A stretch of DNA of 6,337 bases, taken from positions 9,422-15,758 of the forward strand of contig DEPW01000073.1 of the NCBI GenBank assembly GCA_002358965.1, read 5' to 3'. Under the pieces are notes generated by a model. It searched no databases, was not told the origin of the DNA, and was given only the letters and a program-made list of their open reading frames with translations. Source of the stretch: Bacteroidales bacterium UBA3382 (lineage in GTDB: Bacteria > Bacteroidota > Bacteroidia > Bacteroidales > UBA932). The position numbers and the translations under genes are program-made. Shown here piece by piece: positions 1 to 6,003 of the stretch (position 1 is the stretch's first letter; the number at the start of each line of letters is the position of its first letter).

Positions 1-1373
1 CCGCCGTATCGCGGGCAAGCGCCAAGGGAATGTGGCAGTTCATCTACCCTACCGCAAGGCATTACGGGCTGACCATCAACTCGTTTGTAGACGAGAGGCT
101 TGATCCTGTCAAGTCCACATACGCTGCCGCGCAGTATCTGAAGGATGCATACGAGATCTTCGGAGACTGGGCGCTTGCGATCGCATCGTACAACTGCGGC
201 GCCGGGAATGTAAACAAGGCGATAAGGCGCAGCGGCAACTCGAAGGATTTTTGGGAAATATACTACTATCTTCCACGGGAGACAAGGGGATATGTGCCGG
301 CCTTCGTCGCAGCCCTCTACACTCTCAAATATTACAAGGAGCACAATCTGCAACCCGAGCCTATCGCCCTTCCACCGCATGTGGACACGATCCATGTGCA
401 CAAGATGCTGCACCTCGAACAGGTCAGCTCGCTTACCGGCATTCCGCTTCAGGAACTCAAGGACCTTAACCCCCAGTATGTCCACAACATCATACCGGGG
501 AACGAAGCCGAATACATCCTCAGGCTGCCGTACAACTATACCAACGCATTCATCGACCACGAGGACGAAATCTACGACTATCAGGCGGACAAATACTTCA
601 ACCCTGTGGAGCTGAAGAAGATAAAGGACGGCGGAGACGGTGAAAGGATAGTATATCGCGTAAAGAGAGGAGATGTCCTCGGAAAAATCGCGATTCGCTA
701 CGGGACATCCGTCGCCAAGATCAAAAGATGGAACGGCCTGAAATCCGACCGCATCCGCGTCGGCCAAAGACTCATCATATACCGGGGAGGCAACGGACCT
801 GCCGCCTCGTCTTCAGGAAGTTCGTCCTCATCCTCCGCTTCATCGGCGACCGGAGAGAAGATAATCTATACTGTCAAGAGCGGAGATGTCCTCGGCAAGA
901 TTGCCATCAGACACGGTGTATCGGTGGCGTCGATCAAGAAGTGGAACGGGCTGAAATCCGACAAGATAAGCATCGGACAGAAACTCACCATATACACAGA
1001 CGGAGGCCCGGCGGCATCCGGCAGCGGAGAAAAGACGGTCTATACCGTCAAGAGCGGCGATGTATTGGGAGACATAGCCATAAGGCACGGGGTAACCGTA
1101 TCTCAAATCAAGAAATGGAACGGGCTTAAATCCGACCGCATCCGCGTCGGGCAGAAACTCACGATCTATGCCGACGGCGGTGCATCGGCCGGCAACGGCG
1201 AAGGCAGCGTGGAAAACGGCTACATCGTCTATACGGTACAAAACGGAGACACTTTCTGGGACATAGCAAAGAAATTCCCCGGGACCACCGCGAAAGGCAT
1301 CATGTCCCTCAACGGCATGGATGGCAATTCGAGGATCTATCCCGGCATGAAAATCAAGATCAGGAAAGCGTAA
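1..1373 (+). CDS. MltD-like membrane-bound lytic murein transglycosylase with four LysM modules, 5'-partial
   Basis: This enzyme cleaves the MurNAc-GlcNAc bond of peptidoglycan to form 1,6-anhydro-MurNAc ends, in the periplasm or at the outer membrane. The reading frame is already open at position 3 (AVSRASAKGMWQF...), so the ATG at 30 is internal and the true start is upstream. Counting from that Met, residues 1-105 are the C-terminal half of a GH23 SLT domain: KGMWQF, the SYNCGAGNV motif at 53-61, and the LPRETRGYVPAFVAA helix at 82-95. The catalytic Glu precedes this and lies outside the window. Residues 118-167 form a weak LysM-like connector typical of MltD proteins. Four LysM modules follow (207-251, 278-322, 336-380, 399-445); the first three are very alike and the fourth is divergent. 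A Ser-rich linker (about 259-273) separates LysM1 from LysM2. It ends 20 nt from the convergent gene on the minus strand. The family call is firm; the exact Mlt subclass is inferred from architecture. Confidence 0.93.
   Translation, partial: AVSRASAKGMWQFIYPTARHYGLTINSFVDERLDPVKSTYAAAQYLKDAYEIFGDWALAIASYNCGAGNVNKAIRRSGNSKDFWEIYYYLPRETRGYVPAFVAALYTLKYYKEHNLQPEPIALPPHVDTIHVHKMLHLEQVSSLTGIPLQELKDLNPQYVHNIIPGNEAEYILRLPYNYTNAFIDHEDEIYDYQADKYFNPVELKKIKDGGDGERIVYRVKRGDVLGKIAIRYGTSVAKIKRWNGLKSDRIRVGQRLIIYRGGNGPAASSSGSSSSSSASSATGEKIIYTVKSGDVLGKIAIRHGVSVASIKKWNGLKSDKISIGQKLTIYTDGGPAASGSGEKTVYTVKSGDVLGDIAIRHGVTVSQIKKWNGLKSDRIRVGQKLTIYADGGASAGNGEGSVENGYIVYTVQNGDTFWDIAKKFPGTTAKGIMSLNGMDGNSRIYPGMKIKIRKA
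648..1169 (+). repeat. Three homologous LysM-coding repeat units
   Basis: Units at 648-782, 861-995 and 1035-1169 encode 45-residue LysM modules sharing a Y-x-VK-x-GDVLG-x-IAIR-x-G core and a WNGLKSD-(R/K)-I-x-(V/I)GQ-(R/K)-L end. Units 1 and 3 share an identical 23-bp block at 741-763 and 1128-1150. Units 1 and 2 share GGAGATGTCCTCGG. The fourth LysM (1224-1364) is clearly divergent at both DNA and protein level. This pattern fits recent duplication or gene conversion among the first three; LysM modules bind GlcNAc-containing glycans such as peptidoglycan. Confidence 0.85.
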
Positions 1374-1393
1374 GATATCCTGGAGTGCTACTT

Positions 1394-3316
1394 TTACAAC
1401 GAGACCTCGCACTGGAATTTCAAATCCGAGATGCAGGTCTCGTTTTCCTGACGGACATACCATGAAAGTCCTGCTTTGAACGAAAGTTTCAGCCATCTCC
1501 ACGGACGGTATACTGCCATGACATACGCCGACATGCCCTTGCCGTACAAGGCAGGCACGGACATCGAGCCGTAAAGGTCGCGTTCATAGCAATAAATCCT
1601 TTCGCTCCACCTGTCGCAATGGAAAAGCGCAAGACGCGCATGGACAGCGAGACGGGAAGCGAACCTCCCGGCAATGCGGTAACTTCCTTCAGCCGCGACA
1701 ACCCGTCCGCAACCAAAAGAAGGGGCTTCCTCCGACAAGCCGGAATACAATGACACATCGGCCCTGATGTTCACTCCGAAACCGCTGGCATCGGCATCCT
1801 TCGGCACGCCGGCATACCACTCGCCCCGCAAAACCGATGTAACATCGTAAAGTCCTCTCAAAGTCAAGGAAGTCACAGTCTTCCAAGCTCCTTTCCTCCA
1901 CTCTCCGCGGCACTTGAACTGACAGTCCACGCCCGGACCTACATCCTTTGTCTCCGGAAAATACGCCATGTCCGCCGCAAGGATCAGATCCGCCGACAAT
2001 CCAGAACGCCTTCTGAACGAAGCCGTAATCGCATATTCGTTCTCCGCGCCCGAATCCGTCGAGAGCGGAGATGAATATTTTCCGGAAAAATCCTCGGGCA
2101 CATATCTGCCGGCAAGCGAACAGCCCCACCTTTCCCCTACCGGGATTTCGGCTCCGGCCCATACGCCCGGACTCCCATCACGAAAGTCTCCGGAATATGC
2201 GGCTTCGGCATACAGCGAAACATCCGCCAACTGCAAACGGACATCCGCCGAAAGCCCGTAACCTGCCTCGTCCGCTTTCCCCCCGGAATCATTTCCGTAC
2301 CACAACCCGGTCACCCCTACTTTGAATTTGGAAAACCAATATGAAAGATTAGCCCCGGCGAGAAACGGGACATCCTTGCCGCCGGCGTCCCGCTCGCCCG
2401 CATAATCGTACAGGTACGATCCGAAAAGAGACACCGATGCATCGCCGGCTGCAAGTTCCAAAGCAGCACCCCTCAGCCGCACACCGCTCCCTCCCGTACA
2501 ATAGCCTGAAAGACCCGGCTCTACCTTCATGAGGGCCGTAGCGGAAGACAAGGAATTCATCGTGAAGGAACTCCACATAAGCCCTCCCTGACCGAAACGC
2601 GCATTATAGTCGCCTATGATTATTTTCCTGAATATCCTGGATTTCGGTTCATAAGAAACGAAGGCCGAAAGGTTTCCGGGATGGAACCAGCCTTCGCCGG
2701 GAGCAGATCGCGCCGCCATGCCGAACGACAGCCCGGAAAGCGACGAAGCCTTGTATTTCAGCATCCTGTCAAGCGGGAAAGAATGCCGCTCTCCTCCATG
2801 GACACGCCATTTCACACGCATCGTGACATCGTGTTCCCAGCCTCCCCCGACTGCCGAGGAATGTCCGGCAGGCACATGGCTGCCAAGGGATATCAGCCGG
2901 GATATGCTTGATACATAGTCTTTTCCAAAACCGGGGACATTGGAAAGCTCGGTCAGCGAAAGGACATCTCCGAACCGCTCCCTGTAATCCATCAACGACG
3001 CTATGCGGTATTGCCCAAGAAAACCGGCCCTCTCCAACTCCCGGCGGGAAGCCTTGTTCATGTCCAAAGGAAAATGAAGGAAACGCCTGTAAGCGTCAAG
3101 GATTTCGTCTACATAGTCCGCAGCCGCTTCGCCGTCGGCCGCGGCATCCTCCGCCAGCCTCCCGTACAACGAATCCGCTACTGCATCGTAAAACGCACCG
3201 TGAGCATAACCCTCCCCCGCCGATTGGGAAAAGACATCGTAATGATTGATTAAGAATAAGACCGCCAAAAGCAACGCTCCGGCCGGCCGCCTTGCCGACT
3301 GAACCCTACTGCACAT
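1394..3316 (-). CDS. Exported helix-hairpin-helix (ComEA-like) protein with probable outer-membrane beta-barrel
   Basis: A 640-residue protein with an N-terminal signal peptide: basic start (R4, R9, R10), hydrophobic ALLLAVLFLI (14-23), and likely cleavage near VFSQS at 28-32. Residues 84-144 hold helix-hairpin-helix segments resembling ComEA: DMNKASRRELERAGF, then LSLTELSNVPGFGKDYV. From about 165 the sequence is rich in alternating polar/aromatic strands, with the signature IIIGDYNARFGQGGLMW at 232-248, which I recognise from Bacteroidota HhH/beta-barrel proteins. It continues as strand-like segments to the C-terminus, which ends in a non-aromatic Leu. The ATG at 3316 has AAGGA just upstream (only 2 nt spacing) and a Bacteroidota-type promoter about 45 nt before it. 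HhH motifs usually bind DNA without sequence specificity, so a role in DNA handling at the cell surface is conceivable but unproven. The family function is not established to my knowledge. Confidence 0.85.
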   Translation of the reverse strand: MCSRVQSARRPAGALLLAVLFLINHYDVFSQSAGEGYAHGAFYDAVADSLYGRLAEDAAADGEAAADYVDEILDAYRRFLHFPLDMNKASRRELERAGFLGQYRIASLMDYRERFGDVLSLTELSNVPGFGKDYVSSISRLISLGSHVPAGHSSAVGGGWEHDVTMRVKWRVHGGERHSFPLDRMLKYKASSLSGLSFGMAARSAPGEGWFHPGNLSAFVSYEPKSRIFRKIIIGDYNARFGQGGLMWSSFTMNSLSSATALMKVEPGLSGYCTGGSGVRLRGAALELAAGDASVSLFGSYLYDYAGERDAGGKDVPFLAGANLSYWFSKFKVGVTGLWYGNDSGGKADEAGYGLSADVRLQLADVSLYAEAAYSGDFRDGSPGVWAGAEIPVGERWGCSLAGRYVPEDFSGKYSSPLSTDSGAENEYAITASFRRRSGLSADLILAADMAYFPETKDVGPGVDCQFKCRGEWRKGAWKTVTSLTLRGLYDVTSVLRGEWYAGVPKDADASGFGVNIRADVSLYSGLSEEAPSFGCGRVVAAEGSYRIAGRFASRLAVHARLALFHCDRWSERIYCYERDLYGSMSVPALYGKGMSAYVMAVYRPWRWLKLSFKAGLSWYVRQENETCISDLKFQCEVSL

Positions 3317-3357
3317 AATCCTTCACCGTCAATCCGGACAGCCACACCATGCGCATG

Positions 3358-3387
3358 CAAAGGTAGCGAAAAACTTCGGAAGCTCAA
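3358..3387 (-). promoter_or_regulatory. Bacteroidota-type promoter for the HhH/beta-barrel gene
   Basis: Read on the minus strand, TACCTTTG (3365-3358) matches the -7 consensus TAnnTTTG exactly. A TTG (3387-3385) lies 19 nt upstream as the -33 element. Transcription would start around 3350-3354, giving a leader of about 35 nt before the ATG at 3316. This is a motif match only; spacing and position are as expected for the phylum. Confidence 0.6.
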
Positions 3388-3414
3388 CGCTTTTCCCTGA
3401 ATTCGGACGGAAAG

Positions 3415-3448
3415 TTTGTGCCTCTTTTCCGGAAAAAAACTATTTTTG
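3415..3448 (+). promoter_or_regulatory. Bacteroidota-type promoter for the truncated nuclease gene
   Basis: TTTG at 3415-3418 and TATTTTTG at 3441-3448 match the -33 and -7 (TAnnTTTG) elements, with 22 nt between them, slightly longer than usual. The predicted start near 3455 leaves a leader of about 25 nt to the ATG at 3479. The region is divergent to the promoter at 3358-3387, so the two genes are fired outward from the same intergenic segment. It suggests the nuclease remnant may still be transcribed. Confidence 0.5.
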
Positions 3449-3478
3449 AAAAAAAATCCGTAAACACAATCTTCTGTC

Positions 3479-3856
3479 ATGATAAAGGATGTCAAATTCC
3501 TCAAAGGACATAAGTTGATGGTATCAGCACATATTATGGCTATCAATGTCTTGCTTGGCAATCGTCACCTTCGGTCAATCGCCAATGAATATTCCAAGCA
3601 AAGACATTCACCCGTCGAATTGCCTTTTAATGTGTTCAAACTGATTTCCAAACGATATTATTTGGAAAGATTCCATAGCGAAATCATTGTGGCTTTCCTT
3701 GATCCGGCAGGAAAACACAAAGAAGGGAATATGTTTTTAAACGCTTTTATTGATTTTCTTAATCGTGATTTCAAAACAAGCATTTTGATTTCCGGCAGGA
3801 ATCCGAAGTCGTCGATTGCGCCAGGGACATCGCCATGGGCATCCATGAATATCTGA
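3479..3856 (+). CDS. Truncated PD-(D/E)XK nuclease-like protein (PDDEXK_4 type), probable pseudogene
   Basis: A 125-residue ORF. Residues 50-95 resemble the N-terminal helix region of the PD-(D/E)XK family often annotated PDDEXK_4: PFNVFKLIS, then RFHSEIIVAFLDPAGKH, then EGNMFLNAFIDFLN, matching the family pattern of a His-Ser followed by a Leu/Asp-Pro-x-G-x-H and G-(D/N)-x-F-L. Family members run to several hundred residues and carry the catalytic D...ExK after this point; here the similarity stops near residue 102 and a low-complexity tail (about residues 104-125) leads to a stop. GC content is about 34% over 3601-3780 but about 64% over 3791-3840, so the ORF crosses a composition junction. 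It is therefore most likely an inactive fragment of a horizontally acquired restriction or defence nuclease. The ATG at 3479 is favoured because of the upstream promoter; ATG 3518 is the alternative. There is no Shine-Dalgarno site. Family assignment is from motif memory and is moderately sure. Confidence 0.6.
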   Translation: MIKDVKFLKGHKLMVSAHIMAINVLLGNRHLRSIANEYSKQRHSPVELPFNVFKLISKRYYLERFHSEIIVAFLDPAGKHKEGNMFLNAFIDFLNRDFKTSILISGRNPKSSIAPGTSPWASMNI

Positions 3857-3899
3857 CACATTAGCCGGACGGGCCTATCCAAACTTTCGGAAGCCACTT

Positions 3900-4328
3900 C
3901 TACCTGAACCGCTCCAGATACGAGCGGTTTATCAGATATTCCATCTCAAGGAGTGTCTGTTTTCGGACGGAAGGCTTTAACTGGCACTCCCAGATGGTCA
4001 TGACTTTCCAGCCCATCTTCTTTAGAGCTGCCTTGTTGCGTTCGTCGCGTTCGCGGTTGCGGCTGATCTTGCGTTCCCAAAACTCCACATTGGAATGAGG
4101 CAGATGGCTGTCTGAAGGGTGGCCGTGCCAGAAACAGCCGTGGATGAAGATCACGATGCCGTATTTTCGCAGGACGATGTCGGGAGTCCCCGGAAGGCGC
4201 TTGACATTTTTCAGATATCTGTAGCCGCGCGAATACAGGTACTTACGGACTATCAATTCCGGCTTGGTGTCCTTTCCCCGTATCCGCGCCATGATGGCGG
4301 AGCGTTTTTCCTTGGTGAAAATATCCAT
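3900..4328 (-). CDS. vsr: Very short patch repair (Vsr) DNA mismatch endonuclease
   Basis: Vsr nicks DNA 5' of the T in T:G mismatches that arise by deamination of 5-methylcytosine, starting short-patch repair in the cytoplasm. The 142-residue protein is near family length (E. coli Vsr, 156). Visible motifs: RSAIMARIRGKDTKPE (9-24), LPGTPDIV (45-52) with Asp50 equivalent to E. coli Asp51, the HGCFWHGH core (63-70) with His63 and His68 matching catalytic His64/His69, NVEFWERKI (80-88), NRERDERN (91-98), and GWKVMTIWEC (106-115). The T63 position of E. coli is Ile62. Zinc ligands equivalent to Cys66, His71 and Cys117 are present (Cys65, His70, Cys115), but the Cys73 position is Ser72. ATG 4328 lies 13 nt after the stop of the YbaK gene on the same strand, so the two probably share a transcript. 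No intact C5 cytosine methyltransferase, the usual partner, is in the window. Its GC content (about 57% over 4081-4200) resembles the host genes. Confidence 0.93.
   Translation of the reverse strand: MDIFTKEKRSAIMARIRGKDTKPELIVRKYLYSRGYRYLKNVKRLPGTPDIVLRKYGIVIFIHGCFWHGHPSDSHLPHSNVEFWERKISRNRERDERNKAALKKMGWKVMTIWECQLKPSVRKQTLLEMEYLINRSYLERFR
3907..3929 (+). terminator. Perfect inverted repeat at the 3' end of vsr, possible weak terminator
   Basis: Arms AACCGCTC (3907-3914) and GAGCGGTT (3922-3929) are perfectly complementary around a 7-nt loop. On the plus strand the stem is followed by TTATCAG, only a weak U tract; it would lie about 50 nt after the stop of the truncated nuclease ORF. On the minus strand it sits inside the last codons of vsr. 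A coding coincidence is possible. Confidence 0.3.
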
Positions 4329-4341
4329 TTTCCGGTCAGGG

Positions 4342-4815
4342 TCAAATGATTTCCGCCGGACTCGCCCCGGTCGCCCGTATCAGATCGGAAGGAGCCAGCT
4401 TCATCTGGAGGCCGCGCACACCGGCGCTCACATATACATAGTCGAGCGACAAGGCTTCCGAAGAAATGAAAACCGGATACGGTTTCTTCATGCCCACGGG
4501 CGAACATCCTCCGCGTATGTAGCCCGTAAGTCCCAGGAGATCTTTGACATGCACGGTGGCGGCGCTTTTGTTTCCGGAAACTTTTGCAGCCTTCTTCAGA
4601 TCCACTTCCGCCTCTGCGGGGACAACGCACACGAATATGCCGTTCCGGTCGCCGCGCAGGACTATCGTCTTGTATACCCGGTTCACATCTTCTCCTAAAG
4701 ACGAAGCGACATGGACTGCCGACAAATCATCCTCATCGACCTGATACGGAATCAGTTCGTAACTTATGCCCGCCTTGTCCAGAAGGCGTGCGGCGTTGGT
4801 TTTGTTAATCTTCAT
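4342..4815 (-). CDS. ybaK: Cys-tRNA(Pro)/Cys-tRNA(Cys) deacylase, YbaK/EbsC family
   Basis: A trans-editing enzyme that hydrolyses cysteine mischarged onto tRNA(Pro) by prolyl-tRNA synthetase, in the cytoplasm. The 157-residue protein (from ATG 4815) matches the family length of about 159. It shows the family pattern in order: KTNAARLLDKAGISYEL near the start, VASSLGEDVNRVYKTIVLRG, VVPAEAEVDLKKAAKVSGNK with the functionally important Lys in the KT(I/L)V element, then TGYIRGGCSPVGMKK, and finally VSAGVRGLQMKLAPSDLI. An upstream in-frame GTG at 4836 would add MTEEYLV, but it coincides with the last base of a -7 promoter box, so ATG 4815 is preferred. The gene is divergent from the HPRT-adenylate kinase gene (60 nt apart) and is followed 13 nt later by vsr, which it probably drives. 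Confidence 0.93.
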   Translation of the reverse strand: MKINKTNAARLLDKAGISYELIPYQVDEDDLSAVHVASSLGEDVNRVYKTIVLRGDRNGIFVCVVPAEAEVDLKKAAKVSGNKSAATVHVKDLLGLTGYIRGGCSPVGMKKPYPVFISSEALSLDYVYVSAGVRGLQMKLAPSDLIRATGASPAEII

Positions 4816-4835
4816 GACTAAATATTCTTCCGTCA

Positions 4836-4866
4836 CAAAAATATTGATTATTTTAGCAGTTTAAAA
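4836..4866 (-). promoter_or_regulatory. Probable promoter of the ybaK-vsr pair; decides the ybaK start
   Basis: On the minus strand TATTTTTG (4843-4836) fits the -7 consensus TAnnTTTG exactly. TTTT at 4866-4863 lies 19 nt upstream as a one-mismatch -33 element. Transcription starting a few bases after the -7 box could not include the GTG at 4836, but would give a leader of roughly 10-15 nt before ATG 4815, which is normal for the phylum. Confidence 0.5.
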
Positions 4867-4875
4867 GCGATAGCG

Positions 4876-6003
4876 ATGGAACATATCAAAATTTTCGACA
4901 AGACTTTCAAACCTTACATCAGCCATGATGAAATCATTGCGGCTATAGACAAGGTGGCTCACAAGATGAACGAAGACTTCAAAGGAACTGCCGACATACC
5001 AGTAATCCTATGCGTGCTGAACGGTTCGATAATGTTTACTGCGGAACTGATGCAGAGACTTGATTTCCAATGCGAACTGGCATCAATCAAGCTTTCATCA
5101 TATTCCGGCACCAAATCCACCGGCTGCGTGCAGACCGCAATGGGGCTGACCTGCGATGTAACAGGACGCAAGGTAATCGTCGTCGAAGATATCGTAGACA
5201 CCGGAAACACCATCGTCAAACTCAATACGATATTGAAAGAGGCAGGAGCATCCGAAATCATCATCTGCACGCTGCTGTTCAAGCCGGACTCTTATGACAA
5301 GGACATACGCATCGACTATATCGCTAAAGAAATCCCCAACGATTTCATCGTCGGCTTCGGCCTGGATTACGACGGACTCGGAAGGGGCTTGAAGGAAATA
5401 TATGTAATCGACGAAAAACAAGGATCTAAAATGAAATATTTCATATTATTCGGGCCTCCGGGAGCCGGAAAAGGCACACAGGCAGCAAAAATGAGGGAAA
5501 AATATTCGCTCCGCCACATTTCGACAGGCGATCTGCTTCGCAAGGAGATAGCCCAAGAGACCGAACTCGGCAAGAAAGCCAAAGCCCTTATAGAAGCCGG
5601 CAATCTTGTTCCGGACGAAGTGGTAATAGGCATGATCAAAAATGTCTTCGACAGCGACAAGGATGCAAAAGGGTTTCTCCTTGACGGTTTTCCACGCACC
5701 GAAGAGCAGGCCGTCGCCCTTGACAAAATACTGAAAGACAGGGAAGCCGAAGTGACTTCAGTACTCTCGCTCATGATTGACGATGACGAGGTGGTGCGCC
5801 GGATCAAGAGGCGCGCCGAGATAGAAAACCGCGCCGACGATGCCGACGAAGCCACGATACGCAACAGGGTAAGGACCTACCATGAGAAGACCGAACCCGT
5901 AATAAACCATTACAGATCGACCGGCAAGTACAGGGAAATCGACGGCTCGGGCAAGATAGATGATGTATTCGGAACCATTTGCGGGATAATCGACAGGCTC
6001 TGA
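4876..6003 (+). CDS. Bifunctional hypoxanthine phosphoribosyltransferase / adenylate kinase fusion
   Basis: One 375-residue ORF encodes two complete purine enzymes. Residues 1-185 are HPRT (hypoxanthine or guanine + PRPP to IMP or GMP + PPi): LNGSIMFTAELMQRL (48-62), the flexible-loop segment SYSGTKSTG (75-83), the PRPP-binding motif VIVVEDIVDTGNT (100-112), and the purine-binding VGFGLDYDG (159-167). Residues 186-375 are a short-type adenylate kinase (ATP + AMP to 2 ADP): P-loop GPPGAGKGT (193-201), STGDLLR (216-222), DGFPRT (270-275), and a short LID-side segment ENRADDADEATIRNRV (317-332) in place of a long zinc LID. Each half has full family length and the join is in frame with no stop. 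The domain junction carries AAGGA followed by 6 nt and an ATG (5420-5433), so separate adenylate kinase might also be made. A near-consensus -7 box TATTTTAG (4849-4856, one mismatch) precedes ATG 4876, with no clear -33. Both activities act in the cytoplasm, in purine salvage and adenylate balance. Confidence 0.95.
   Translation: MEHIKIFDKTFKPYISHDEIIAAIDKVAHKMNEDFKGTADIPVILCVLNGSIMFTAELMQRLDFQCELASIKLSSYSGTKSTGCVQTAMGLTCDVTGRKVIVVEDIVDTGNTIVKLNTILKEAGASEIIICTLLFKPDSYDKDIRIDYIAKEIPNDFIVGFGLDYDGLGRGLKEIYVIDEKQGSKMKYFILFGPPGAGKGTQAAKMREKYSLRHISTGDLLRKEIAQETELGKKAKALIEAGNLVPDEVVIGMIKNVFDSDKDAKGFLLDGFPRTEEQAVALDKILKDREAEVTSVLSLMIDDDEVVRRIKRRAEIENRADDADEATIRNRVRTYHEKTEPVINHYRSTGKYREIDGSGKIDDVFGTICGIIDRL
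5420..5433 (+). promoter_or_regulatory. adk: Internal Shine-Dalgarno and ATG at the HPRT/adenylate kinase junction
   Basis: AAGGA (5420-5424) lies 6 nt before an in-frame ATG (5431-5433) that is exactly where a stand-alone adenylate kinase would begin (MKYFILFGPPGAGKGT). It looks like the ribosome-binding site of a formerly separate adk. The other genes here have weak or no Shine-Dalgarno sites, which makes this one notable. Internal initiation is an inference. Confidence 0.45.

Noticed and set aside
30..32. ATG as the start of the lytic transglycosylase
   Set aside because: The frame is open upstream and already shows SLT-domain sequence (SAKGMWQF), and the mature enzyme needs a signal peptide and a catalytic Glu before this point.
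1374..1393. Terminator between the convergent transglycosylase and HhH genes
   Set aside because: The 20-nt gap has no stable inverted repeat or T tract.
840..1502. 220-codon open frame on the minus strand opposite the LysM region
   Set aside because: It lies antisense to the well-supported LysM modules and runs into the 3' end of the opposite gene; its openness follows from the repeated, GC-rich LysM codons. No recognisable motif.
1689..2162. 157-codon minus-strand frame within the HhH/beta-barrel gene
   Set aside because: Same strand, different frame from a gene with signal peptide and domain support; Arg/Gly/Cys-rich product typical of a frame shadow.
3658..3897. 79-codon minus-strand frame opposite the nuclease remnant
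   Set aside because: Mirrors the nuclease-like sequence that carries the family motifs on the plus strand; no promoter or start signal found.
4264..4698. 144-codon plus-strand frame opposite vsr and ybaK
   Set aside because: Antisense to two confidently identified enzymes, spans their junction, and has no family features.
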